A stretch of DNA of 64,000 nt from Myotis daubentonii (GCF_963259705.1 NC_081851.1:11630145-11694144); one strand, 5' to 3'; numbered from the stretch's first letter, positions 1-11,614 are shown. Translations and numbers: made by a program. The notes: generated by a model from the letters alone, not told the origin.

Positions 1-2
1 AT

Positions 3-17
3 TTAAAGCAATTCAAG
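3..17 (+). repeat. Left target-site duplication of LINE-1 copy A
   Basis: TTAAAGCAATTCAAG is identical to 7273-7287. It begins with a TTAAAG-like site, close to the preferred nick site of the L1 endonuclease. Confidence 0.93.
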
Positions 18-792
18 GGAGCAAATGGAGTGAGCAGCTGCAACTAATAAAACCCACCCCGAATTGGCGAAATTTCTCAGCTGGTGAGACCATTTGCAGC
101 CGGGAAGGGCAGAACTCCCCTGGAAAGGTAAAAAAAACAAAACAAACAAAAAAAAAAAACAGGGATTAGGGAAGGAAAGTTTGCCAGACCTCTGAGCCCA
201 GAGAGTTAGAGGGAGACCGCATGGCAGATAGCAACGTCCCTTGGGACACGCACAGCCCCTGACTGGGGAAAGGAGATCCACGGGATTCCTGGCACAGCCA
301 GGGGATTTGAGAACTGGGTTCTGTGATCACGGAGGACTGAGACTAAAGGTGGCAGCCTGAAGAGCTGACCAGACCATGCAGTGCCGGTAAGGAAAGAGCT
401 TACAGAAACCAAGCCTTCCCCGTTTCTGAGGCCTGCGTTTGTTTGTTTGTTTTCACTGAATCCTGTTCATAAGATATTTCCGATACAGACACTCACCTGT
501 GCTGAAGAGAGGGAGAGGGTGCGGAGGAGTGGAGTCTGGGGAGAGACTGAGGAGAGAAGGGGGGCTGGGACAGGTGGCAGCGAATTGAGTGCTGAGATAC
601 CCCTGAGCCCAGGACTAGGGCAGCCATTCTCTCTGGAGAGTGAGTCTCCTCCCCCCAGCCCCCAGGCAAGGAGCACAGCCACACCCAGATTCCACCCTGA
701 AGGAGATCAAGGATTAAAATAATCTGATCAGTCCCTGGGAGTTAACAGGGTCTGGCCAATAGAGGGATTTTAATCCCAGCAACAACACAGAG

Positions 793-1686
793 AGGATAAC
801 TATTAAGGAACCAGCTCTGGATAGTTGACCTTCCAAATCAGTTTTAAATGCGATAGAGAAGCCTTATAACCTCAGAGGCCAACCCCAGAACACTGCCACC
901 CAGAGGCTGAGCCACAAACTGACATTTTGCTAAACACAAAATAAGGCAGTCTGGGAAACAAATACGACCTGCTTTAAAATAAGAACTGTGGTTTACAACA
1001 CAGAGGAACAGTGTATCGCAGGGAAACTCAACACTCTCCTGAATACCTGGCAGGACTAAAGGCGAGCCAGACTGAAGAATAGAAGAACCGAAGGACCTTC
1101 ACTACTGAAAATTATTTTTTTCATTTTTCACCTTTTAACTAAGAAACCAATTTTTTCCTATTTTTTCCATTTTTTTTCTTCTTTCTCCATCACCTGATTT
1201 TACCCTTTTAATTACTACCTTCTAATCTTTTACCAGTATTATTACTGCTACTATTTTACCATTTTTTAAAGTGCCATTTTATTTTTTCTTTATTTTATTT
1301 TGGGATTAGTGTCCTCCATTCTATTTTCATCGTTATATTATTAGTTGTTTCTAGTTTGCATCCATCTCCAGGGAGCTGTTGCTAGAATTTGTTGGGATTA
1401 GTGGTGGTTCTATAGGAGTATTCTCCTCATATAAAAAGTCTCTTCCCCTCTTCCACTTCATTCTCTCTTTTCGCTCTTTTTTTTTTCTTTTCTTTTCTCG
1501 CTTTTATTTTCCCCCCTCCTTTTTCCCAATTTCATTTTTGCACTCCTGTTTTTGGTCCCTACATTTCTTTTCTTTTTTCTCTTTTATCTTTTTCTCTTTC
1601 TTCTTCCTTATCCCCTAATTCTCTTAATTCAGGTGGTCACCTTTATTTGGGGTTATTAATATCGTGAATATATTTGTGTTTAGTGA
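793..1686 (+). other. Extra 5'UTR segment of LINE-1 copy A, half of it pyrimidine-rich
   Basis: The flanking 5'UTR of copy A matches copy B (minus strand, 49933-48814) on both sides, but about 894 bp here have no counterpart in copy B, where the junction falls at 49125/49124. The 3' half (about 1110-1640) is dominated by T and C on the sense strand. The segment ends in a T-rich stretch followed by TTTAG, which looks like a splice acceptor. The left edge shows no GT donor in this copy. Confidence 0.7.
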
Positions 1687-1990
1687 CTGGTACGTGGTGC
1701 CTTGTTGTGTTGTATTTTGTGCCTTTAAATCAACACAGCAGATTCAAGCAACAGCAGCCTCCTGAGCACCACACCCTCTGCTGAGGAACAGCAGCTGTAC
1801 GTGAAGCCTACTCCCCCAAGCCAGAAGAGCAACCACAGCTGTGAACAGCACCCACCAGAGGAGCTGCTGCCAACTGAGGAGCAGCTGCTACCGCAACCAC
1901 CCGAAGAGCAGGCACAGACCAAGGAGTCACTGCCACCCAGGGAGCAGCCAATGAACGAATCAACATCTAGATCTGTCAGTGAGATAAAAC

Positions 1991-2922
1991 ATGGGTAGAC
2001 AAAGAAACCCCCAAAGGAAAGAGAAGGAGGACTCTCCAGAAAAGCAGCTAAGTAATACAGAGGCATGCAACATGACAGAAAAAGAATTCAGAATAAGGGT
2101 CCTAGAGTGCATAAACCGAATGGAGGAAAAAATCGACAACCTCTCCAAGAAGCAAGAAGAAACAGCTGAAAAAATCTATAACATATGGAAGAAGCTAGAA
2201 GAAACAGATGAAAAAAACAACAACTTAAGTAAGTCCCAAGAAGAAATGAAGAGTGATATCGCTGCAATAAAAAACACCATTGAAAGTATCAACAGTAGAC
2301 TAGGAGAAGCGGAGGACCGAATTAGTGAATTAGAAGACAAGGAAGCAAAATACACCCAAAATGTAGTGCAATTGGAGAAAAAAATTAAAGGACAGGAGGA
2401 GAGCCTAAGGGAGCTTTGGGACAACATGAAACGAACAACATACGAATAATAGGGGTGCCAGAACAACAGAAAGAGGAACAAGGATTAGAAAACCTAATCG
2501 AAGAAATAATATCAGAAAACTTCCTTGAGGTGGGGAAGAAAAAAGTCACACAAGCCCAGAGAGTCCCAAACAAGGTGAACCCGAAAAGACCCACAACAAG
2601 ACACATCATAATTACCATGGCAAATGTTCAGGACAAAGAGAGAATCTTACAGGCTGCAAGAGAGAGACGGAAGGTTACATACAAGGGCTCTCCCATTAGA
2701 TTATGAAATGATTTCTCAACAGAAACACAGCAGGCCAGAAAAGAATGGACGGAAATTTACAAAGTGATGCAAAGCAAAGGACTGAATCCAAGAATACTCT
2801 ATCCAGCAAGGCTATCAGTCAAAATTGAAGGGGAAATAAGAAGCTTCACAGACAAAAAAAGGCTGAGGGAGTTTATCACCACCAAGCCAGCAATGCAAGG
2901 AATGCTAAAGGGACTGGTATAA
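1991..2922 (+). pseudogene. LINE-1 ORF1 (RNA-binding chaperone), broken
   Basis: L1 ORF1 normally encodes a coiled-coil, RRM and C-terminal-domain protein that trimerises, coats L1 RNA and acts as a nucleic-acid chaperone in the cytoplasmic RNP. Here translation starts at MGRQRNPQRKEK, runs through a lysine- and glutamate-rich coiled coil (about residues 30-140), and is lost by a one-base deletion near 2434. Sequence after that continues in another frame through the RRM-like part. A TCA-to-TGA change then stops that frame at 2704-2706. The ancestral end (KGLV then stop) is at 2922. The comparison partner is copy B in this window. A non-functional gene. Confidence 0.92.
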
Positions 2923-2971
2923 ATAGAAGAACTAAAAAGCTGAGAAAGAAAACAGCCACACAAAAAAAGAA

Positions 2972-5900
2972 ATGGCTACAAACAAGTACCTTTCAATAAT
3001 AACTTTAAACGTAAACGGACTAAATGCTCCAACCAAAAGACATCAAGTGGCTAAATGGATAAAAAAACGTGACCCATACATCTGCTGTCTACAAGAGACC
3101 CACCTCATTAGAAGGGACTCACACAGACTGAAAGTGAATGGATGGAAAAATATCTTTCAAGTAAATGGAAAGGAAAAGAAAGCTGGGGTAGCAATACTTA
3201 TATCGGACAAAACAGACCTCAAAGTGAAGGCCATAACAAGAGATAAGGAAGGCCATTTCATAATACTAAAGGGATCAATACAACAAGAAGAAATAACCCT
3301 GGTAAACATATATGCACCCAATGCAGGAGCACCCAAATTCATAAAAAAACTCCTGGAAGATATCAAAGGAGAGATCGACAACAATACAATCATAGTAGGG
3401 GACTTTAATACACCACTGACAGCACTGGATAAGTCCTCTAGACAAACAATCAGCAAAGATACAGCAATCCTAAATGACTCACTAGATCAGATGGACTTAA
3501 TAGACATCTTCAGAACACTTCACCCCAAAGCCAGGGAATATACATTCTACTCAAATGCTCATAAGACATATTCAAAAATAGACCATATATTGGAACACAA
3601 GCAAAGTATCCCCAAATTCAAGAAGATTGAATTTATAAAAAGCATCTTCGCAGACCACGATGGCATAATATTAGAAATAAACTACAATAAAAACAACCCA
3701 AAATACTCAAACACCTGGAAGCTGAATAGCATGCTATTAAATATTGATTGGGTTACCAATGAGATCAAAGAAGAAATTAAAAACATCCTGGAAACTAATG
3801 ACAATGAAAACACAACAATCCAAAACTTATGGGACACAATGAAAGCAGTCCTGAGAGGGAAGTTTATAGCTCTACAGGCCTAACTCAAAAAAGAAGAAAA
3901 AATAGTAGTAAATCATCTAACTCTACACCTCAAAGAATTAGAAAGAGAGCAACAAGAAAACCCCAGAGTGAGCAGAAGGAAGGAGATAATAAAGATTAGA
4001 GCAGAAATAAATGACATAGTGACCAAAAAAACAATACAGAAAATCAATGAAGCTGAGAGTTGGGTCTTTGAAAGAATCAACAAGATTGACAAACCTCTAG
4101 CCAGACTCACCAAGAAGCAAAGAGAGAGGACCCAAATAAACAAAATCAGAAACGATAGAGGTGAAATAACAACAGACCCCACAGAAATACAAACGATTGT
4201 TAAAAAATACTATGGACAGCTCTACTCCAACAAACTAGACAACCTGGAGGAAATGGACAAATTCCTAGAAAAATACAACATTCCAAAACTCAATCAGGAA
4301 GAATCTAAAAATCTCAACAGGCCAATAACTATGGAAGAAATTAAAGCAGTCATCAAAAAGCTTCCATCAAACAAAAGCCCAGGACCAGACGGCTTCACAG
4401 GGGAGTTTTACCAAACATTCAAGGAAGAACTAAAACCTAGCCTCCTCAGACTACTACAAAAAATTCAAGAGGAAGGGACACTTCCAAGCTCATTCTATGA
4501 AGCCAGCATCACCATAATACCAAAACCAGGTTAAGACAACACAATGAAAGAGACTTACAGGCCAATATCCCTCATTAACATAGATGCCAAAATCCTCAAC
4601 AAAATCTTAGCAAATCGGATCCAGCAGTACATCAGAAAGATCATACACCATGACCAAGTAGGATTTATCCCAGGAATGCAAGGATGGTACAATATCTGCA
4701 AATCAATAAACGTGATACATCACATAAACAAATTGAAAGAAAAAAAACACATGGTCATATCAATTGATGCAGAAAAAGCATTTGACAAAATTCAACACCC
4801 ATTTTTGATGGAAACTCTCAGTAAGGCGGGAGTAGAAGGATCATACCTCAACATAATAAAAGCCATATATGACAGGCCCACAGCCAACATCATACTCAAT
4901 GGACAAAAACTAACACCATTTTGCCTAAGAACAGGAACAAGACAGGGATGCCCCCTCTATCCACTCCTGTTCAACATAGTACTGGAAGTGTTAGCCATTG
5001 CAATTAGGCAAGAAGAAGAAATAAAAGGCATCCAAATTGGGAAAGAGGAAGTAAAACTGTCCTTATTTGCAGACAACATGATATTATACATACAAAACCC
5101 TAGAGACTCCATCAAAAAGCTACTAGACTTAATACATGAATTTGGCAATGTAGCAGGATACAAAATTAACCCCAAGAAATCTGAGGCATTTCCATACACC
5201 AATAGTGAACTTTCCAAAAGAGAGATTATAAAAACAATCCCGTTTACCATCACACCAAAAAAATTAAGCTACTTGGAATAAATTTAACTAAAGAGGTAAA
5301 AGACCTGTACTCAGAAAACTACAGGACGTTGAAAAAAGATATAGAGGAAGACATCAACAGATGGAAGAACATACCGTGTTCATGGATTGGTAGAATCAAC
5401 ATCATTAAAATGTCCATACTACCCAAAGCAATCTATAAATTCAACGCACTTCCCATTAAAATACCAACGGCATACTTCATAGATCTAGAACGAACTCTCT
5501 AAAAATTCATCTGGAATAAAAAAAGACCCCGAATAGCTGCAGCAATCCTGAAAAAGAAAAAAGTAGGTGGGATCTCAATACCAGATATCAAGATGTATTA
5601 CAAAGCCACTGTTCTCAAAACTGCCTGGAACTGGCACAAGAACAGGCATATACATCAATGAAATAGAATAGAGAGCCCAGAAATGGGCCCGAACCAATAT
5701 GCTCAATTAATATTTGACAAAGGAGGCAAGAACATACAATGGAGCCAAGATGGTCTCTTCAATAAATGGTGTTGGGAAAATTGGACAGATATATGCAAGA
5801 AAATGAAACTAGACCACCAACTTACACCATACACAAAAATAAACTCAAAATGGATAAAGGACTTAAATGTATGACAGGAAACCATAAAAATTCTAGAAGA

Positions 5901-6789
5901 AGCCAAAGGTAACAAAATCTCAGACATATGCCGAAGCAATTTCTTCACTGATACAGCTCCTAGGGCACTTGAAACGAAAGAGAAAATGAACAAATGGGAC
6001 TACATCAAAATAAAAAGCTTCTGCACAGCAAAAGAAACCATCAAAAAAATAATGAGAAAACCCACTGCATGGGAAAACATATTTGCCTATGTCATATCTG
6101 ATAAGGGCCTAATCTCCAAAATTTATAGGGAACTCATACAACTTAACAAAAGGAAGATAATCAATCCAATCAAAAAATGGGCAAAGGACCTAAATAGACA
6201 CCTTTCAAAAGAGGACATTCAGAAAACCAAGAGACATATGAAAACATGCTCAAAGTCACTAATCATCCAAGAAATGCAAATCAAAACAACAATGAGGTGC
6301 CATCTCACACCTGTCAGACTGGCTATCGTCAACAAATCAACAAAAGACAAGTGCTGGAGAGGATGTGGAGAAAAAGGAACACTCGTGCACTGCTGGTGGG
6401 AATGCAGACTGGTGCAGCCACTATGGAAGACAGTATGGAGTTTCCTCAAAAAACTGAAAATGGAACTCCCATTTGACCCTATGATCCCTCTTCTAGGAAG
6501 ATATCCCAAGAAACCAGAAACACCAATCAGAAAGGATATATGCACCCCTATGTTCATAGCAGCACAATTCACCATAGCTAAGATCTGGAAACAGCCTAAG
6601 TGCCCATCAGTAGATGAATGGATTAGAAAACTGTGGTACATCTACACGATGGAATACTATGCTGCTGTAAAAAGGAAGGAACTCTTACCATTTGCAACGT
6701 CATGGATGGAACTGGAGAGCATTATGCTAAGTGAAATAAGCCAGTCAATGAAGGAAAAATACCACATGATCTCACTCATTCATGGATAA
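2972..6789 (+). pseudogene. LINE-1 ORF2 (endonuclease-reverse transcriptase), broken
   Basis: ORF2 encodes an AP-like endonuclease, a reverse transcriptase and a C-terminal cysteine-rich domain that nick the target and copy L1 RNA into it. The endonuclease part (residues 1 to about 240) is readable, with GDFNTPL and DHDG motifs. A TAT-to-TAA change ends the first segment at 3883, and an AAA-to-TAA change ends the second at 4534. A one-base deletion near 5274 shifts the frame, and further stops follow (for example at 5874). The reverse-transcriptase core reads FADN at 5066-5077 instead of the canonical FADD, so a catalytic aspartate is lost. The last segment (5986-6789) covers the zinc-knuckle region. 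Confidence 0.94.
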
Positions 6790-6861
6790 TAGAGACCATT
6801 ATAAACTTTTGAACAATAATAGATACAGAGGCAGAGCTGCCTCAAACAGATTGTCAAACTG

Positions 6862-7020
6862 CAGCGGGAAGGCCAGGGAGGGTTGGGGGACAGGAGGTAG
6901 GGGGGTAAGAGATCAACCAAAGGACTTGTATGCACGCATATAAACATAACCAATGGACATAAGACACTGGGGGATAGGGGAGCTAGGGGACTGTCTAGGG
7001 CGGGGGTGGGGGGGAAATGG
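6862..7020 (+). other. G-rich tract in the L1 3'UTR (possible G-quadruplex)
   Basis: Runs of three to seven G recur on the sense strand at about 6866-6905 and 6966-7015. The same feature appears as C-runs on the plus strand in copy B (about 43833-43975). A polypurine G-rich tract is a known feature of mammalian L1 3'UTRs. Quadruplex formation is inferred. Confidence 0.6.
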
Positions 7021-7068
7021 ACACATATGTAATACCCTTTGTATTACTTTAAGCAATAAAAAAAAAAA

Positions 7069-7272
7069 GAATCAGAGATTATGAATGAGAAAGGAACCTT
7101 TAAGATCCTCCAGTCCAGAGTCCTCATTTTCACCTGTTATCTTCTCTGAGTCCATGTATAGTGCCCTTTTATTAAAAATACTGCTAAATACTACAAAATA
7201 AAAATCATGACCTAGACTGTGGGCTCCTTGAAGTCAAGGGCAGTATATAAAAAAAATAATAAAAAATAAAAA
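7069..7272 (+). other. 3'-transduced segment of LINE-1 copy A
   Basis: About 200 bp with no similarity to the 3' end of copy B lie between the first poly(A) (to 7068) and the right-hand TSD (7273). The segment ends in its own A-rich tail (about 7249-7272) after AATAAA-like motifs. This is the expected structure when transcription runs past the weak L1 poly(A) signal and ends at a downstream one. Confidence 0.85.
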
Positions 7273-7287
7273 TTAAAGCAATTCAAG
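7273..7287 (+). repeat. Right target-site duplication of LINE-1 copy A
   Basis: Identical to 3-17 and placed directly after the second A-rich tail. Confidence 0.93.
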
Positions 7288-7341
7288 TTCCATTTTCACA
7301 TTAAGTTGATCTAAGAATATGAAAAAAAAAAATCACAATGC

Positions 7342-7563
7342 TGGCCCAGCAGGTGTGGCTCAGTGGTTGAGCATCAATCCATGAACCAAGAGGTCATGGT
7401 TCAATTCCTGACCAGGGCACATGCCCAGGTTTCCGGTTTTATTCCCAGGAGGGAGTGTGCAGGAGGCAGCCAACTGATGATTCTCTCTCATCAAGGATAT
7501 TTCTATCTCTCTCCCTCCCCCTTCCTGGCCCTAAAAGCAATTAAAACATTTTAAAAATTAAGT
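7342..7563 (+). mobile_element. Ves SINE
   Basis: A tRNA-derived head with GTGGCTCAGTGGTTGAGC, a Ves-type body (GCAGGAGGCAGCC) and a CT-rich plus A-rich tail. An 11-bp duplication (AATCACAATGC) flanks it at 7331-7341 and 7564-7574. Ves SINEs are typical of vesper bats and are mobilised by L1. Confidence 0.93.
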
Positions 7564-7574
7564 AATCACAATGC

Positions 7575-8499
7575 CTAAAAATGAAAGGAATATCAAAAAA
7601 CCTAAATGACTTTAGTGATCTTGTAAATCCTCTGTTGTCATTTCCAGTCTCCAAAGCACTTTCTCCACGAGATTTGAGGCTCTTTGTTGTCATTTCCACA
7701 GTCTCCACAGCACCTTCTCCGGAAAGAGATGTGGGACTCTTCCTTTAATAAATAATATAAAAATGCTTAGACAAAAACCACAATTATTCATTTTGTTTTG
7801 AACAAGAAAAAAAGAGGTATACATTTGGAATCAAAAAGTTCAATAAAATTCCAAAAAGAAAATTATTGTAGGCTTTTCCCCACTTACCCTGTGATATGAT
7901 AAATACCTAAAATTAAAACAAAATGCTTATCTAAGAATTGCATCTAAATAATAGCCTCTTAACAAATAATATCTAAATAAAAATTGTGGTGAGCTATAAG
8001 GGGACAATAAAAAAAGGGGGGACATCTATAATACTTTCGAAAGGAAAGATTTTAAAAATAAATAAATAATTATGACATATAGCTATATACTACCTTATCA
8101 CCAGCTCAACCCATGCACCATGGGAACTAAAAAAGGTAAAATAAAATTAAACAAATTAATGATAAATATTATAAGAAAAGATAAACTATGTGTGTAAATA
8201 AATTTTAAAAAAAGAGTAGACAAAAATTTAAAAATCTACTAGATAGAAGCCTTGCCACAAAAGTGACCTCAAACCGTGGCTCAACCAGTATTGACCTTAT
8301 GTCCTTTATAAAACTAAAGATTACCAGAAGAGCTATTCATAACCTACAGGTTTCTTAATGATGTTATCATTCTTAGACAGTCAGAAAAAAATCTTTAGAA
8401 AAACTAAACTTTCCCTTTCATCTTGCAAAACAAAAACTAGGAAATGCCATTCAACTTTCACTAGCATGCCTAACAATCACTTGAAATTATTTAATGGTA
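7575..8499. other. AT-rich unrecognised sequence
   Basis: About 0.9 kb of AT-rich sequence with short A runs. I see no gene, clear repeat or RNA gene in it. Confidence 0.5.
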
Positions 8500-8997
8500 T
8501 TTTATGGGTTTTTTAATTGTGGTTAAATATACATAATGTAAAATTTACCATTTTAACCATTTTGTGGTGTACAAATTCAGTACCATTAAATACATTCATT
8601 CATAAAGTTGTGTAGCCTCAATTCTATCCATTTCCAGAACTTTTCCATTATCCCAAACAGAAACTGCCAATTCAACAACTCCCCCTTTCTCCCTCCCTCA
8701 GCTTCTATTATATTTTCTGTTCTTATGAATTTACCTATTCAAAGCAAAGTACCCCATGAAGGTGGAATTATACAGTATTTATGTTATGTTGGGTATAACA
8801 TCCTCAAGGTTCATCCATGTTGTAGCACATCTCAGAATTTCCTTCATTTTAAAGGCTAAATTTTTCATTGTAGGCATATACCACATATTGTATATCCAGT
8901 CATCTCTCCATACACATTGGGGTTGTTTCCAATTTCAACTATTGTGAATATTGCTATGAACACTGGTGTTCGACTGAGCCCCTGCTTTCAAATCTTT

Positions 8998-9217
8998 TCT
9001 TTTTATTTCAACATTTTTTTATTAAGCTATTACATATGTACTTATCCCCCCATTGCCCCCCACCCCACTCCCGTTCATGAACTCACTCCCCTAGGTCTGT
9101 GTCCATTGGTTATGCTTATATGCATGTATACAAGTCCTTTGGTTGACCTCTATCCCTTACCCCCACCCTCCCCTATGTTCCCTCTGAGGTTTGAGCATCT
9201 GATCGATGCTTCTGTCT
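8998..9217 (-). mobile_element. 5'-truncated young L1 3' end nested in old L1
   Basis: A T-rich tail is followed by the same 3'UTR phrases found in copies A and B (GTGTCCATTGGTTATGCTTATATGCATG, in part). The old L1 text resumes at about 9218. The edges are approximate. Confidence 0.75.
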
Positions 9218-9275
9218 TTTGTATATATATACTCAAAAGGGGAACTGTTGGATCATATGGTAATTCTAGGTTTAA

Positions 9276-9364
9276 CTCCCCCCCCCGCTAATTTATCTTG
9301 AAATTTATTGTTGCAATTATTATAGATGTCCCTTTCTATCCCCCATTGATCCCCTCCACCCTGC
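9276..9364 (-). mobile_element. Very short (89 bp) L1 3'-end insert
   Basis: A fragment resembling an L1 3'UTR end is bracketed by a perfect 10-bp duplication, CTAGGTTTAA at 9266-9275 and 9365-9374. It splits the old L1 text. The duplication shows this is a real, extremely 5'-truncated insertion. Confidence 0.75.
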
Positions 9365-9789
9365 CTAGGTTTAATATTTTGAGAAACAGCAAATGGTTTC
9401 CCACAGTGGCATTTTTTTTACTTTTCCACCAGTAATCACAGGGTTCCAGTTTCAACATCCTCACTTATTTTTTTCATTGTTTAATATATCAGTCATCTCA
9501 GTAGGTATGACATGGTATCTCACTGTGGTTTTGATTTGCATTTGCCTAATTATTAAACATGCTGAGCACTGTTTCATGAGCTCATTGGCCATTTAGAGAA
9601 ATGTCCGTTCAAGCCCTCTGTCCAGTTTTAAATTGAATTGTCTGATCTGTGGTTGTTGAATTTAGGAAAAACCGGCATTAGAGCTGCACTCCCACCTGAA
9701 ATGTCCCAAATCTACGCTGTACCTATTATTGACTCAGCTTCCTTTTATGAAATCCCATCCTCCCAGTCTCTAAAAGCAGATAGTATTTT

Positions 9790-9888
9790 ATTTTATTTTT
9801 ATTTTTTTAATTTATATTGTTGAAAGTATTACATATGTTCTCCTTTCCCCGCATTAATCTCTTCCGGGCCACTTCCATCCCCACCCCA
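9790..9888 (-). mobile_element. Very short (99 bp) L1 3'-end insert
   Basis: A T-rich tail and L1 3'UTR end (AAGTATTACATATGT) are bracketed by the 10-bp duplication ATAGTATTTT at 9780-9789 and 9889-9898. Confidence 0.8.
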
Positions 9889-9949
9889 ATAGTATTTTCA
9901 TACTCTCCCTTACTCCTGATGTCTCAGGACTTGCACCTTCCCTCAACTC

Positions 9950-10430
9950 TGTCTCTCATTTCTGTCTTCTCTCTTCAGAGCCAATCTTTTTCCCCTGAAC
10001 TATCATAGAACAGTATCCTTGACAACATTCTCTCTACTCTCCAGCCAATCCGACAGATCCTACACACTGCCACCAAAGTCATATCTTCTCAAAATACAGA
10101 ACTGAAGATGTACTTTCCATTTTAACATCCTTGACAGGCTCCTTCTGTGTACAGTTTAAATTTCAAGTTCCCAGGTACAAACAAGGCCCTTCAGTTTGGA
10201 TCCACTCAGCACCTGCAAGCATCTCTCCACACCCAAACCCTGTGTACATCCATTCTGAACTTAGAAAACATGTTTTATCATAAATCATTTGGCTGATTCG
10301 CTCTGCCTAGAATGCCCTTCTTTTCCCAACTTCCAGTTCAAACAGCAACTTCTTTGAGAAATCCTTCCTTCAGAGCCAGTCCCCTGACTCTCACCACACT
10401 GTGGACACACAGGTATTACATGGCATTTTA
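9950..10430 (+). mobile_element. LINE-2-like ancient fragment
   Basis: The text resembles the L2 3' region (TCTGCCTAGAATGCCCTTCTT, TTGAGAAATCCTTCC) with heavy divergence. Assignment is from memory of the L2 consensus. Confidence 0.6.
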
Positions 10431-10741
10431 ATTTATCTGCATACAGCATTTTAGTTATCTGTTTTTATTCATTCAACTAAATCTGAGTCACATACACCTG
10501 GTATTGATTCCTAAACAAAATATAAAATATCTTCCACCATATAGTAAGAAGACTAAAGAACAATATGTTTTCCAGACCAAAATGACTGAAATTAAAAATC
10601 TTATTGTTCTATTTACAAGCAATCTTATAACGGAGACAAAAGAGACAATTCATCTAATTGCACATCCATGGAATCTAGTAAACATGCAATCATCCTTTGG
10701 AGAATTTAAGATGGAAACATAGAAGCAAAGAATTAGTTTGA

Positions 10742-10955
10742 GCCCGGCCAGCATGGCTCTGTGGTTAAGCATCGACCAATGAACCAAGAGGTCACAGTTT
10801 GATTCCAGGTCAGGGCATATGTTTGAGTTGCAGCCTCGATCCCCAGGAGGCAGCCAATCAATGATTCTCTCTCATCATTGATGTTTCTATCTCTCTCTCC
10901 CTCTCCCTTCCTCTCTGAAATATAGAAATAGATATTTAAAAAACAAACAAACACT
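10742..10955 (+). mobile_element. Ves SINE
   Basis: A tRNA-like head (GGCCAGCATGGCTCTGTGG) and a Ves body and CT-rich tail ending in an A-rich run. It carries a small deletion in the middle. I see no clear TSD. Confidence 0.85.
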
Positions 10956-11051
10956 TGTTGAATATTGTCATGCCACTTTCACAACTACACTGACCATATG
11001 GTGACATGGGGTGGGGTGGGGGGTGGAAATATCATCAAAATGGTCACTGGC

Positions 11052-11272
11052 GTCCTAGCTGGTTTGGCTCAGTGGATAGAGCGTTAGCCTGTAGACTGAA
11101 GGGTCCCAGGTTCGATTCCAGTCAAGGGCACATGCCCGGGTTGCGGGCTCAATCTCCAGTAGGGGGCGTGCAGGAGGCAGCCGATCAATGATTCTCTCTC
11201 ATCATTGATGTTTCTATCTTTCTATCCCTCTCCCTTCCTCTCTGAAATCAATAAAAATATATTTTTTAAAAC
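11052..11272 (+). mobile_element. Ves SINE, well preserved
   Basis: CCTAGCTGGTTTGGCTCAG head, a B-box-like GGTTCGATTCC, Ves body and AATAAA-A-rich tail. The 12-bp TSD ATGGTCACTGGC is at 11040-11051 and 11273-11284. Confidence 0.95.
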
Positions 11273-11284
11273 ATGGTCACTGGC

Positions 11285-11614
11285 TTCAACACTCCTGGAC
11301 AGAAATACTTTTACACATGCCCTCAAGTTTAGGAATAATTCAGTTTATCGTTCCCAGTATATTGTTAGAAGGGTCCAATGTTCATCAGGAAACAATTAAT
11401 GGGGGAACACACAAAAAAGCAGTATCTAGGTACCAAGATTGCAGTGCTTACCACTAAGGAATTTAACATTAGTCAAAAAGTCTTGAAATCTCTGGTCAAT
11501 AGCCCAACAATTAATTCAACTGCTATAAATATATTCTCCCCCGCCCCAAAACTTTTTATTCTGAAAATATCCAGTAAGAAAAGTTGAAATAATACAGTGA
11601 ACACCTGTTTCGTC
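11285..11614. other. Unrecognised host sequence
   Basis: About 330 bp without a recognisable gene or repeat. Confidence 0.5.

Larger units (their letters stand above)
18..7272 (+). mobile_element. Near full-length LINE-1 (copy A) with 3' transduction
   Basis: A LINE-1 with 5'UTR (18-1990), ORF1 (1991-2922), ORF2 (2972-6789), a G-rich 3'UTR (6790-7060) and a first poly(A) at about 7057-7068. It is bounded by a perfect 15-bp duplication at 3-17 and 7273-7287. Compared with the full-length copy at 43746-49933 it lacks only about 60 bp at the extreme 5' end. Both ORFs are broken by point changes and single-base indels, so it is dead but still easily aligned to the younger copy. The right-hand duplication lies about 200 bp beyond the L1 poly(A), which shows that downstream sequence was carried along. 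Confidence 0.95.
8500..9650 (-). mobile_element. Old LINE-1 (L1M-type) 3' region with nested inserts
   Basis: The plus strand reads like the reverse complement of an old mammalian L1 ORF2 end and 3'UTR, for example TTCATCCATGTTGTAGCA and CTTGGATCATATGG-like phrases. Many substitutions indicate age. Two younger L1 3'-end pieces interrupt it, at about 8998-9217 and at 9276-9364. Confidence 0.75.

Noticed and set aside
1379..1618. A phenylalanine- and serine-rich open frame
   Set aside because: It is the pyrimidine-rich L1 5'UTR read as protein.
11095..11140. tRNA gene inside the SINE (A and B box-like text)
   Set aside because: These are the tRNA-derived heads of Ves SINEs, which lack a full cloverleaf.
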